Assembly (NCBI RefSeq): GCF_017876755.1
Contig: NZ_JAGIOO010000001.1
Coordinates: 1,302,001 to 1,366,000, forward strand
DNA length: 64,000 bases
From: Crossiella equi
GTDB lineage: Bacteria > Actinomycetota > Actinomycetes > Mycobacteriales > Pseudonocardiaceae
Direction of reading: 5' to 3'
The notes beneath the pieces are model-generated. The model saw only the letters and a list, made by a program, of their open reading frames with translations. It had not been told where the DNA came from and did not search any database. Position numbers and translations under genes: made by a program. The stretch's first letter is position 1. The number at the start of each line of letters is the position of its first letter. This document shows, piece by piece, positions 50,630 to 58,802 of the stretch.

Positions 50630-51418
50630 ATGCAGGGCTTCCTCCACCCGCGGACCCCGTCCGGGCGCGCCTCGATCGTGCCGAGCCCGCCGTGGCACTA
50701 CTCCGGCGACCTGCTCACCGTCGAGTACCGCACCGATCCGGCGAAGGTGGCCGCGCTGCTGCCCGCCCCGCTCACCCCGTGCCAGGAGGATCCCGGCGCG
50801 GTCGCGGTGATCTGGGCCGACTGGCAGTCCTGTTCGGACGGTCACGAGGAGCTGCTGGACCCCGTGCGCGCCCAGTACAAGGAATGCTTCGTCGTGGTGC
50901 GCTGCGAGTTCGAGGGCCGGGTGTACTCCCGCTGCGTCTACATCTGGGTGGACAAGGACTTCGCCATCGCCCGCGGCCTGCACCAGGGCTACCCGAAGAA
51001 GCTCGGCAGCATCCACCAGACCCGCCCGCACCCGTACGGCCCGGCGCCGCGCATCGAGGCCGGGGCGCGCTTCGGCGCCACCCTGGCCGCCGGGGACCGG
51101 CGGCTGGCCGAGGCCGTGGTCACCCTCACCGAACCCGCCGAGCGCAACGGCTTTGTCAATGGCCACCCGATGGCCCACCACCGCTGGCTGCCCGGGATCG
51201 GCAAGGGCGGCCCGGACGCGCTCGCCCAGCTCGTGCACTCCGGGGCGGCGTCCGGGGACGCGGGCCAGCCGTGGCGCGGCACCGCGGAGCTGCGGCTGTT
51301 CGACTCCCCCACCGAGGAGCTCGCCGAGCTCACCGTGGCGGAGCCGATCGCGGCCTACTTCTGCCAGGTCGGCGCCACCTGGGACGGCGGACACGTGCTG
51401 GCCGAGCGCACAGGCTGA
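50630..51418 (+). CDS. Acetoacetate-decarboxylase-family protein
   Basis: A protein of 262 residues (ATG 50621 would add three). Family features: PPWHYSGDLLTVEYRTDP, YKECFVVVRCEFEGRVYSRC, VDKDFAIARG and the GYPKKLGSIHQTR block with the Lys pair corresponding to the Schiff-base and pKa-lowering residues. Acetoacetate-decarboxylase-like proteins include dehydratases and aldolase-like enzymes acting on 2-oxo acids. It shares a promoter operator with hpaE (51610), so a role in aromatic catabolism is likely. No obvious Shine-Dalgarno. Confidence 0.85.
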   Translation: MQGFLHPRTPSGRASIVPSPPWHYSGDLLTVEYRTDPAKVAALLPAPLTPCQEDPGAVAVIWADWQSCSDGHEELLDPVRAQYKECFVVVRCEFEGRVYSRCVYIWVDKDFAIARGLHQGYPKKLGSIHQTRPHPYGPAPRIEAGARFGATLAAGDRRLAEAVVTLTEPAERNGFVNGHPMAHHRWLPGIGKGGPDALAQLVHSGAASGDAGQPWRGTAELRLFDSPTEELAELTVAEPIAAYFCQVGATWDGGHVLAERTG

Positions 51419-51419
51419 T

Positions 51420-51574
51420 CCAGGCCGTGGTCAGGTCGGTGAACTTCCCCAGCGCGTGCACCGACTTGTCCCGACCGGGCCCGGACCGCGGCGTCCACAT
51501 CGGACGATCCGGCCCCCGATGAACAGCCCCTCCGGATGCCGCAGCGCCGCCATCCGTTCGGCCCAGTGACCCAT
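51420..51574 (-). pseudogene. Aldehyde dehydrogenase remnant (ends only)
   Basis: ATG 51574 with a strong AAGGAG eight bases upstream opens MGHWAERMAALRHPEGLFIG GRIV, an aldehyde dehydrogenase N-terminus. About 25 codons later, in another frame, comes PRSGPGRDKSVHALGKFTD then LTTAWISL, the C-terminal signature of aldehyde dehydrogenases. The 430 or so residues between are missing. The frame has no stop of its own before running antisense into the decarboxylase-like gene. Confidence 0.7.
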
Positions 51575-51583
51575 GTCGTCTCC

Positions 51584-51612
51584 TTGACCGGGACCCCCGC
51601 ACTCCGTACCGT
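51584..51612 (+). promoter_or_regulatory. Promoter of the hpaE-hpaD-hpaG operon
   Basis: TTGACC (51584-51589), 17-bp spacer, TACCGT (51607-51612), a good sigma-70-type match. The operator at 51610-51625 overlaps the -10 element and start site, so a repressor bound there would block transcription. Confidence 0.6.
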
Positions 51613-51625
51613 TTGGCCCCAAACG
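51610..51625. promoter_or_regulatory. Operator copy 2 of the hpa-region regulator
   Basis: CGTTTGG and CCAAACG arms around CC. A near copy precedes the decarboxylase-like gene at 50600. It overlaps the -10 region of the hpaE promoter. No regulator gene for it is evident within the neighbouring 10 kb. Confidence 0.75.
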
Positions 51626-51645
51626 ATATTCCGGGAGGCAGCGGA

Positions 51646-53091
51646 ATGCCACAGCCAGAGGTCGGGCACTGGATCGGGGGGCAGCGCCAGTTCTCGGCGG
51701 GCACCTTCGCCGACCACTCCCCCATCGACGGCAGCCACCTGGCCGAGGTCGCGCGCGGCGGCGAGGCCGAGGTGCACGCGGCGGTCACCGCGGCCGAGCA
51801 AGCGTTCCCGGCCTGGTCCCACACCAGCCACGAGGAGCGCGCCAAGGTCCTGCACGCCGTGGCCGACGGCATCGAGGCCCGCCTGGAGGAGCTCGCGCAG
51901 GCCGAGACCGCCGACAACGGCGCCCTGCTGCGCTCGCACCGCGCGGGCGTGATGCCCCGGGCCGCGCACAACTTCCGGTTCTTCGCCGACTGGCTGGTCG
52001 ACGACCTGCGCCACCCCGACTTCGACACCCGCGGCCACCGCAACCACGTCAGCTGGGACCCGGCCGGGGTGTGCGCGCTCATCACGCCGTGGAACGCGCC
52101 GCTGATGCTGGCCACCTGGAAGATCGCGCCCGCGCTGGCCGCCGGGAACACCGTGGTGCACAAGCCCGCCGAGTGGTCCCCGCTCACCGCGTCGCTGCTG
52201 GCCGGGATCACCGCCGAGGCCGGGCTGCCGGACGGTGTGCTCAACGTGGTCCAGGGCCTGGGCGCCGAGGCGGGTGAGGCGTTGACCAGGCACCCGGGCG
52301 TGCGGCGGATCAGCTTCACCGGCTCGGTGCCGACCGCGCGTTCCATCGCGGCCAACGCGGCGCCGAACCTCACGCCGGTGTCCCTGGAACTTGGTGGGAA
52401 GTCGCCCCTGCTGGTCTTCGCCGACGCCGACCTGGACCTGGCCGTGGAGCTGGCGGTCGGCCAGTACGACAACGCCGGGCAGGTGTGCCTGGCCGCGGTG
52501 CGGCTGCTGGTCGAGGAGTCGGTGCACGAGGAGTTCCTGCACCGGTTCCTGGCACGGGCCAAGGCGTTGCGGCAGGGTGACCCGAGACTGCCGGAGACCG
52601 ACCTCGGCCCGCAGATCCACCAGCGGCAGTTCGACCGCGTCGACGGCTTCGTCCAGCGCGCCCTGGCCGAGGGCGCGACCGCACTGCTGGGCGGCGGGCC
52701 GAACACCGCGCTCGGCGGCCTGTACTACCGGCCGACGCTGCTCACCGGGGCGGTGGAGGGGTCGGAGATCCTCACCGAGGAGGTCTTCGGGCCAGTGCTG
52801 ACGATCCAGACCTTCCGCACGCAGCAGGAGGCGGTGGCGCTGGCCAACGGCACGCGGTTCGGGCTGGCCGCCACGGTGGTCACCGGCGACGCGGAGCGGG
52901 CCGAGCGGGTCACCCGGGAGCTGGTGGCGGGCACGGTGTGGGTGAACTGCTTCTTCGTGCGCGACCTGCGCGCCCCGTTCGGCGGCGCCCGGCAGTCCGG
53001 GATCGGCCGCGAGGGCGGCGACTGGAGCTTCGACTTCTTCTGCGAGGTCAAGAACACGGTGTTCGCCCCGAAAGGTTGGTCCCATGGGTGA
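51646..53091 (+). CDS. hpaE: 5-carboxymethyl-2-hydroxymuconate semialdehyde dehydrogenase-like ALDH
   Basis: A protein of 481 residues. Rossmann region TPWNAPLMLATWKIAPAL and FTGSVPTAR, catalytic Glu in LELGGKSPL, and catalytic Cys in NAGQVCLAA. GGGAGG lies seven bases before ATG 51646. Sequence features and the adjacent extradiol dioxygenase and FAH-family genes indicate HpaE/HpcC, which oxidises the ring-cleavage semialdehyde of homoprotocatechuate. Its stop overlaps the start of hpaD by 8 bp. Confidence 0.85.
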   Translation: MPQPEVGHWIGGQRQFSAGTFADHSPIDGSHLAEVARGGEAEVHAAVTAAEQAFPAWSHTSHEERAKVLHAVADGIEARLEELAQAETADNGALLRSHRAGVMPRAAHNFRFFADWLVDDLRHPDFDTRGHRNHVSWDPAGVCALITPWNAPLMLATWKIAPALAAGNTVVHKPAEWSPLTASLLAGITAEAGLPDGVLNVVQGLGAEAGEALTRHPGVRRISFTGSVPTARSIAANAAPNLTPVSLELGGKSPLLVFADADLDLAVELAVGQYDNAGQVCLAAVRLLVEESVHEEFLHRFLARAKALRQGDPRLPETDLGPQIHQRQFDRVDGFVQRALAEGATALLGGGPNTALGGLYYRPTLLTGAVEGSEILTEEVFGPVLTIQTFRTQQEAVALANGTRFGLAATVVTGDAERAERVTRELVAGTVWVNCFFVRDLRAPFGGARQSGIGREGGDWSFDFFCEVKNTVFAPKGWSHG

Positions 53092-53953
53092 GGTGGTGGG
53101 CGCGGGCCTGCTCTCGCACGTCCCGACGATCATGCTCGACGAGCCGGTGCGCCGGGAGCTGAACCACGGCGAGGACACCACGCTCGTCGCGGGCCTGGAG
53201 CGGTTGCGCGCGGAGGTCTTCGACGTCCTGGACTACGACACCGTGGTGGTGCTGGACTCGCACTGGGCGACCACGGTGGAGTTCGTGGTGACCGCGCAGG
53301 ACCACCGGGCGGGGCTGTTCACCTCCGAGGAGCTGCCGCGCGGCCTGTGCCGCATCCCGTACGACTTCCCGGGCGACCCGGAGCTGGCACACGCGGTCGC
53401 GGCACGGGGATCGGCACACGGCACCTGGATCACCCCGATCAGCGACCACCACCTGCCGATCCACTACGCGACGGTGAACCTGTGGCGCTACCTGGGCGTC
53501 CCGGGCAAGCGCTGGCTCTCGATCGGGGTGTGCCAGACCGCGGACGAGGAGGACAACCTCCGCCTGGGCCGGGCCCTGGCGGAGGGCATCGCGGCGGTGG
53601 ACCGCAAGGTGCTGCTGATCGCCTCGGGCGCGCTGTCCCACCGCTTCTGGCCGCTGCGGGAGCTGCGGGCGCACGAGGCCTCGGGCGTCGGGCACATCCG
53701 CACCCCGGAGGCGGCCAAGGCCGACCTGGAACGCGTCGGGTGGCTCCAGGCGGGCGACCACGCCCGGGTGCTGGACACGATGCCGGAGTTCCGCGAACAC
53801 AAGCCGGAAGCGGGCTTCGCCCACTACCTGATGATGGCGGGTGCCCTGGGCGAGCGGTCGTGGACCTGGCCGGGCCGCCTGTTCTCGGCCTACGAGAACG
53901 CGATCGGCACCGGCCAGGTGCACCTGTGGTTCGACCGCCCGGACGGCGCGTGA
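53084..53953 (+). CDS. hpaD: Homoprotocatechuate-type class III extradiol dioxygenase
   Basis: A protein of 289 residues of the LigB-like extradiol family: AGLLSHVPTIMLDE (metal-binding His12), VLDSHWATTVEF (His near 60), and ISDHHLPIHYATV with paired His residues, consistent with non-heme Fe(II). It cleaves 3,4-dihydroxyphenylacetate at the 2,3-position in the HpaD role. It overlaps hpaE upstream and hpaG downstream by one to eight bases, so the three are translated together. Confidence 0.85.
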   Translation: MGEVVGAGLLSHVPTIMLDEPVRRELNHGEDTTLVAGLERLRAEVFDVLDYDTVVVLDSHWATTVEFVVTAQDHRAGLFTSEELPRGLCRIPYDFPGDPELAHAVAARGSAHGTWITPISDHHLPIHYATVNLWRYLGVPGKRWLSIGVCQTADEEDNLRLGRALAEGIAAVDRKVLLIASGALSHRFWPLRELRAHEASGVGHIRTPEAAKADLERVGWLQAGDHARVLDTMPEFREHKPEAGFAHYLMMAGALGERSWTWPGRLFSAYENAIGTGQVHLWFDRPDGA

Positions 53954-54798
53954 TGGTGGAGTACCGGCGAATCCTGCTGGACGGCACGGTGACCGAGGTC
54001 CACCGCGCGGGCACCTCCCTGGTGGCACCGGACGGCCGCCGGGTCCACGAGGACGAGGCGGTCCACCTCTCCCCGGTCCAACCCACCAAGATCATCGCCG
54101 TCCACCTGAACTACCGCAGCCGGGTGGAGGAGTTCGGCACCAGGCTCCCAGCGGCCCCGACCTACTTCCACAAACCGGTCTCGGCGCTGAACGCCCACGG
54201 CGGCGACGTGGTCCGCCCGTCAGGCTGCCGCTACCTCAACTACGAGGGCGAGATCGCGGCGGTGATCGGCCGCACCTGCCGCAACATCTCCCCCGCCGAC
54301 GTCCCGGACCACCTGGCCGGGTACACGATCGCCAACGACTTCGGCCTGCACGACTTCCGGGACACCGACGCGGGCTCGATGCTCCGCGTGAAGGGCTCGG
54401 ACACCCTGGCCCCGCTCGGTCCGGGCGTGGTCACCGACTGGGACTTCCGGGACAAGGCCATCCGCACCCGGGTCAACGGCGAGGTCGTCCAGGACGGCAA
54501 CACCGCCGAGATGGCCTGGGACATGCACTACCTGGTCGCCGACATCGCCCGCACGATCACCCTGGTTCCCGGCGACGTGCTGCTCACCGGCACGCCCGCC
54601 AACTCCCGCCCCGTGCGGCCGGGGGATGTCGTGGAGGTCGAGGTGGACGGGCTCGGGGTGCTGCGCAACCGCGTGGTGGCCGGGCCGGAGCCGGTGCGGG
54701 CGGACGTGGGCGCGCAGCCGACGGAGTCCGAGGAGGTCCGGTCGACCGCGCTGGGCGGGGACTGGGAGCTGCGCGGGCTCCGGGCACCGAGGCGGTAG
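53953..54798 (+). CDS. hpaG: FAH-family decarboxylase/isomerase (HpaG-like)
   Basis: A protein of 281 residues of the fumarylacetoacetate hydrolase family. The core has KIIAVHLNYRSRVEEFG, metal-binding YEGEIAAVIG with Glu and DFGLHDFRD with Asp, then KGSDTLAPLGP and PGDVLLTGTPANSRPV. In homoprotocatechuate degradation HpaG decarboxylates the oxidised cleavage product. ATG 53953 overlaps the hpaD stop (TGATG). No hpaF, hpaH, hpaI or hpaBC is present in the window. Confidence 0.85.
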   Translation: MVEYRRILLDGTVTEVHRAGTSLVAPDGRRVHEDEAVHLSPVQPTKIIAVHLNYRSRVEEFGTRLPAAPTYFHKPVSALNAHGGDVVRPSGCRYLNYEGEIAAVIGRTCRNISPADVPDHLAGYTIANDFGLHDFRDTDAGSMLRVKGSDTLAPLGPGVVTDWDFRDKAIRTRVNGEVVQDGNTAEMAWDMHYLVADIARTITLVPGDVLLTGTPANSRPVRPGDVVEVEVDGLGVLRNRVVAGPEPVRADVGAQPTESEEVRSTALGGDWELRGLRAPRR

Positions 54799-54933
54799 CG
54801 GGCCGGACCGATGAGTTCCGGGTGGGATCGGAGTCAGTACCCAAGACCGGGTCCCGGAGGTGGCACATGCTGGACGGCGGGCAGGCAGTGGTCTACGGCG
54901 CGGCGCGCACCATCACCGGGTCGCCGATCAACA

Positions 54934-57900
54934 TCAGCTGTGGGTCCACCGTGGCTTGACCATCCGGAACACCTGTTCTGCCGCAACGCTTCCGGCCACC
55001 TCGCCGAGCACCGACAGGACCAGGTCCCGGGGCGGGTGCACGGCGTAGAACCGGTTCAGCGCCGCCCGGATGTCCTGGCCGGGCAGTTCGCCGATGCGGG
55101 CGAGAACGGCCCGGCAGGCCGCGCCCGCATCGGTGTGGCGCACCTCCAGGGCGACCGCCAGGGCGCGGGGCAGGTGCCGGGCTTCGAGCAGCGGAGCCAG
55201 GAGTGGCAACGCCTCGCACTCGTCGTAGGCACGCCAGTCCGAGGCCGCCGCCATCGCCAGGGTCGCCTCGACGGCGGTGTCCAGGGTGTCCGCACGGAGC
55301 TGACCGTCCAGGTGCGGCACCAGCTCCCGGAGCAGTCGCGCCCGCAGCAGCTCCACCGATACGTTCGGGGTGGGCAGGACACCGTCCTCGGGCCGGATGC
55401 CCGGCAGCAGCCGTTCGAGCTGACGATCGGGCTCGTACTCGCTGAGCCGCGCGACCTCCTCGACCAGCGCGGCCAGGTTCTCCGTGCGGGCCGGTTCCGG
55501 GAGGTGGACCGCCAGCGCGGCCGTGGCCCGCAGCCGGGGCAGCACCTCGTGGTGGGCGTTGGCCGCGCGCAGTGCCTCGGGCAGGAACGCCTCGGCTTCC
55601 TCCGGGGACAGGGCCCGCAGCAGCAGGTAGGTGGCCACCGGACGGAGCACCGTGCGGAACGTGCCCCGGGCCAGGGCCGCCTCCAGGTCCGGGCGGGGCA
55701 GGTGCGGGGCCAGCACCACGTTGAGCCACAGGGATTCGGTGTACTTCGCGAGGTGCCGGACGGTGTCCCGGGCCTGGGGCAGGGCGGCGCCGGTGAGCCA
55801 CGGGGCCAGGGCCAGCACGCGCTCGGCCAGCGGTGCGAGGCTGCCGACGATCCGCGCCCGGGCCGGGTCGATGGCCTGGCACAGCTGGTCGGCGTCCAGC
55901 AGCGGGGCCAGGACGACCAGCTCGTCGGGCTCGAGGTTCTCGATGGCGAGCAGCTCGGTCGTGCACCGCCGCGCCAGCGCACGGGCGGCCCGGTGCCCGG
56001 CCAGTGGCCGCAGGGCCTCGGCCCGCTCACGCGGGGACTCGACGTCCGCCACCGCCCGCAGCGCGATCTCCACCTCGGCCTCCCCCAGGCGCGCGGCCAG
56101 TCCGGCCAGCGCCCCGGCTTCGGCGGGCGTGCCGTACGGGCGGCTGAAGTGCACGGCACGGGTCAGCAGTTCGGTGCGCTGGGCACCGGTGGCCAGGCGC
56201 GCGAGGTGGGTGAGCACCCGGGTGTCCTCGGAACCGGCGAGCCGGGGCAGCCAGTCGGGGGTGAGCAGAGCGGCCGGGTGGTCGCGGACATCCTGTTCGG
56301 TGAGCAGGTGCCGCAGGCGGTCCACCAGCCCGGCGGGCAGGCTCGCCACGACCACACCGAAGTACGGGCTGTCCTCGTAGGTCTTCCGGATCCCGGCGAG
56401 CACGCCGTCGATCTGGTCACCGTCCAGGTAGGACACGAAGTCCAGCAGTTCGTCGCGCAGGTGCAGGCCCGCCGCGACGATCCGGTCCAGCTGGGCGCGG
56501 TCCAGGTGCGGCACCAGCCAGCCCACCCTGCCGGTGATGCGCGCACTGGAGTGGTCGTCATCGGGTACCCCCGACAGGAGCGCGGTCAGCACCTCGTCGC
56601 GTTCCTCGCCGGACAGGTGCGCTGCCTGGCCGCTCAACAGGAAGGCCCGGTCCAGGGGCCGGTGCAGCGCGTAGGCACCGGGTTCGGCCAGCGGTCGGCC
56701 GAGGTGGCGGCCCAGCCCGCCGAGCGCCTCCGCGCGGTGGGCCGGGTGGGCCAGCAGCTCCGCGGCGCGCAGTGCGGTCTCCAGCTGCTCGGGGTCCAAC
56801 CGCGGGGCGAGCTCGGTCAGCCCCCGTGCGCGGACCCGGTCGGGGAGCTCGTCCGTGAGCAGTTCGGCCAGCAGCGGGGCCGGGTCGAGAGGCCGGGCGA
56901 GCAGGGCCACCTGGTGCGACTCGCGCAGGTGGGCCAGCAGCAGCTCGTACGCCCGCTCCCGGGCGGCTCCGGTGAGCCGGAGCGCCACCTCCGCGATGAC
57001 CTCGCCCTTCGGCCCGTCGGTCAGCGCGGCGGCCAGGTGGGCGGCGCGTTCCAGCTGCTCCTGGTCCAGGTGCGGTACGAGGCGGTGCAGGACCCAGGCC
57101 TGGTCCTCGTCGTCGAGGTGGTCCAGCCCGGCCAGGACCTCCTCCGCCACGCCCGGGGCGGGCAGCAGGGCGGTGAGGGCGTCGGCGCGGCGGCGCGGGC
57201 GGTGGCAGCGGCGGGCGTGGGAGAGGGCGCGGCGCCGGTCCCACAGACCGGCCTCGACCAGGTCGGCGAGCAGTTCCGGGTGCAGGGCGTCGGCCGCGCT
57301 GGTGACCGTTCCGGCCAGCAGGGCGTACTCGGTCTGGCGGACCAGGTCGTCGGTGTGCTGTCGGGCCAGGGCCAGGCCCGACAGGTAGGTCTCCAGGGAG
57401 CCCGCGCGGTCGTGGTGGTCGGCCCAGGCGGTGTCGAACAGGCCGCCCTCGACCGGGGCGGTGAGCAGGGTGTGCAGGTCGGCCAGGCGGTTCGCCGTGG
57501 CCAGGTGGTGGGGCAGGTGGCGGAGGGCGTAGTGGTCCTCGCGCGTGGGGTCGCCGGTCAGGCAGTCGTCGGCCAGGCGGTGGTGGGCGGCGTGGACGGC
57601 GTCGGGGTGCTCGGTGGTCAGGAACTCGCGGAGGCTGGCGTGCAGGATCGCGTACCGGGCGCCGTCGGCGGTCAGGAACGCCCGGTAGCGGCCCTCGCAC
57701 AGCACCGTCACCAGACCCGCGTCCTGGCCGCTCGCCCGGGACAGGTGCGCCACCGACACCGGCTGCTGGGCCGCCGCCAGGGTTGCCAGCAGGGGGAGGT
57801 CGCGGGTGTGGAAGTCCGGGTGGGCGCGGCGGCCGGTGACCTGGGCGCGGTAGTAGGCGGTCAGGCCCTCGGGCAGGTCGGCGAGGGCCTCGCGGGTCCA

Positions 57901-58680
57901 GGGGTCGCGGCGGGCCAGCACGTACCGGAGGTAGATCCACACCCCGCCGCTGCGCTCGGCCAGGGTCTCGACGAACTCCGGCGGCACGTCGTGCCGGAGG
58001 AGGTGGCGGCGGACGTCCTCGCGGTTCTCCTCGGCAGCGGCGTCGATGCGCACCCGGTGCACGCGTTCCCCGGCGGGCAGGCGGGCGGGGTCGAACCCAT
58101 CGCGGCAGGTGGCCACGACCAGCACCCCGGGCGGCAGCTCCTCCGGGTGCGGCAACCCCAGGGCCAGCCCCTCCCCCGCCGACTCGTCGAGCCCGTCCAC
58201 CACCAGCCGCACCGGCCCCTTGGCCGCCGCGGCGGCGAGCACGTGCGGGAAGTACGCGGGATCGGCGGCCCAGGGCTGCAGCAACCCGCCGGGCGCGAAC
58301 TCGGTGAGCCCGTGCGCCCGCACCAGCTGCGCGGCGAGGCTGCGCAACGCCACCACGGGCTCCCCGCCGCGGGTGACGCGCTGGGTGAAGTGGTGCGCAC
58401 ACCCCCACTCCCGCACCAGGTGCGCGGCCAGGGTCGTCTTGCCCATGCCCGCACCCGCCGCCACCAGCGCGTACCCGCTGTCGTACGCGGCAAGGCGGTC
58501 CAGCAGCCACTCGCGGCCGGTGAACCCGTCGGCCGTGGCCAGCACCGCGCTGTGGTCCAGGGCGGCGATGGCCAGCGGGAGGGCGTCGGAGGCGGTGGAG
58601 ACCGTGATCGGGCCCGAGATGTCCCGGGCCTGGATGACCACGTGCGCGTCCCCGCCCATGTGGTTGTGCGTCCCGGCCAT
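54934..58680 (-). CDS. STAND NTPase with long HEAT/TPR-like repeat region
   Basis: A protein of about 1248 residues from ATG 58680 (58689 and 58692 are alternatives). The N-terminus has a short VVIQARDISGPITV motif (about 14-27). Walker A AAGAGMGKT (74-82) and Walker B RLVVDGLDES (158-167) lie in the NTPase domain, then a winged helix. From about residue 480 to the end there are repeats of about 35-45 residues with cores such as VPHLDQEQLERAAHL, APRLDPEQLETALRA, VPHLDRAQLDRIVAA and APLLDADQLCQAIDP. It resembles NLR-type signalling proteins; effector unknown. Confidence 0.85.
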   Translation of the reverse strand: MAGTHNHMGGDAHVVIQARDISGPITVSTASDALPLAIAALDHSAVLATADGFTGREWLLDRLAAYDSGYALVAAGAGMGKTTLAAHLVREWGCAHHFTQRVTRGGEPVVALRSLAAQLVRAHGLTEFAPGGLLQPWAADPAYFPHVLAAAAAKGPVRLVVDGLDESAGEGLALGLPHPEELPPGVLVVATCRDGFDPARLPAGERVHRVRIDAAAEENREDVRRHLLRHDVPPEFVETLAERSGGVWIYLRYVLARRDPWTREALADLPEGLTAYYRAQVTGRRAHPDFHTRDLPLLATLAAAQQPVSVAHLSRASGQDAGLVTVLCEGRYRAFLTADGARYAILHASLREFLTTEHPDAVHAAHHRLADDCLTGDPTREDHYALRHLPHHLATANRLADLHTLLTAPVEGGLFDTAWADHHDRAGSLETYLSGLALARQHTDDLVRQTEYALLAGTVTSAADALHPELLADLVEAGLWDRRRALSHARRCHRPRRRADALTALLPAPGVAEEVLAGLDHLDDEDQAWVLHRLVPHLDQEQLERAAHLAAALTDGPKGEVIAEVALRLTGAARERAYELLLAHLRESHQVALLARPLDPAPLLAELLTDELPDRVRARGLTELAPRLDPEQLETALRAAELLAHPAHRAEALGGLGRHLGRPLAEPGAYALHRPLDRAFLLSGQAAHLSGEERDEVLTALLSGVPDDDHSSARITGRVGWLVPHLDRAQLDRIVAAGLHLRDELLDFVSYLDGDQIDGVLAGIRKTYEDSPYFGVVVASLPAGLVDRLRHLLTEQDVRDHPAALLTPDWLPRLAGSEDTRVLTHLARLATGAQRTELLTRAVHFSRPYGTPAEAGALAGLAARLGEAEVEIALRAVADVESPRERAEALRPLAGHRAARALARRCTTELLAIENLEPDELVVLAPLLDADQLCQAIDPARARIVGSLAPLAERVLALAPWLTGAALPQARDTVRHLAKYTESLWLNVVLAPHLPRPDLEAALARGTFRTVLRPVATYLLLRALSPEEAEAFLPEALRAANAHHEVLPRLRATAALAVHLPEPARTENLAALVEEVARLSEYEPDRQLERLLPGIRPEDGVLPTPNVSVELLRARLLRELVPHLDGQLRADTLDTAVEATLAMAAASDWRAYDECEALPLLAPLLEARHLPRALAVALEVRHTDAGAACRAVLARIGELPGQDIRAALNRFYAVHPPRDLVLSVLGEVAGSVAAEQVFRMVKPRWTHS

Positions 58681-58802
58681 GCCGGACATCATGCCCGGTG
58701 CGGCGCCCGGCCGAGGCGCAGCACGCGATCGCGCCGACCACGGCGGCGAGGCTGGGCAGGAGACTCGGCCAGCTGAGGTTGGTGAGGGCGTGGGTTTCCC
58801 GA

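Noticed and set aside
54811-58776. 1321-residue plus-strand frame opposite the STAND-HEAT gene
   Set aside because: Composition rich in Gln, Gly, Arg and Val, and strictly antisense to a gene with intact Walker motifs.
58681-58802. Small membrane ORF upstream of the STAND gene (LPSLAAVVGAIACCASAG)
   Set aside because: A hydrophobic segment is present, but the frame has only a GTG inside it, no ribosome site, and runs into the STAND gene out of frame.
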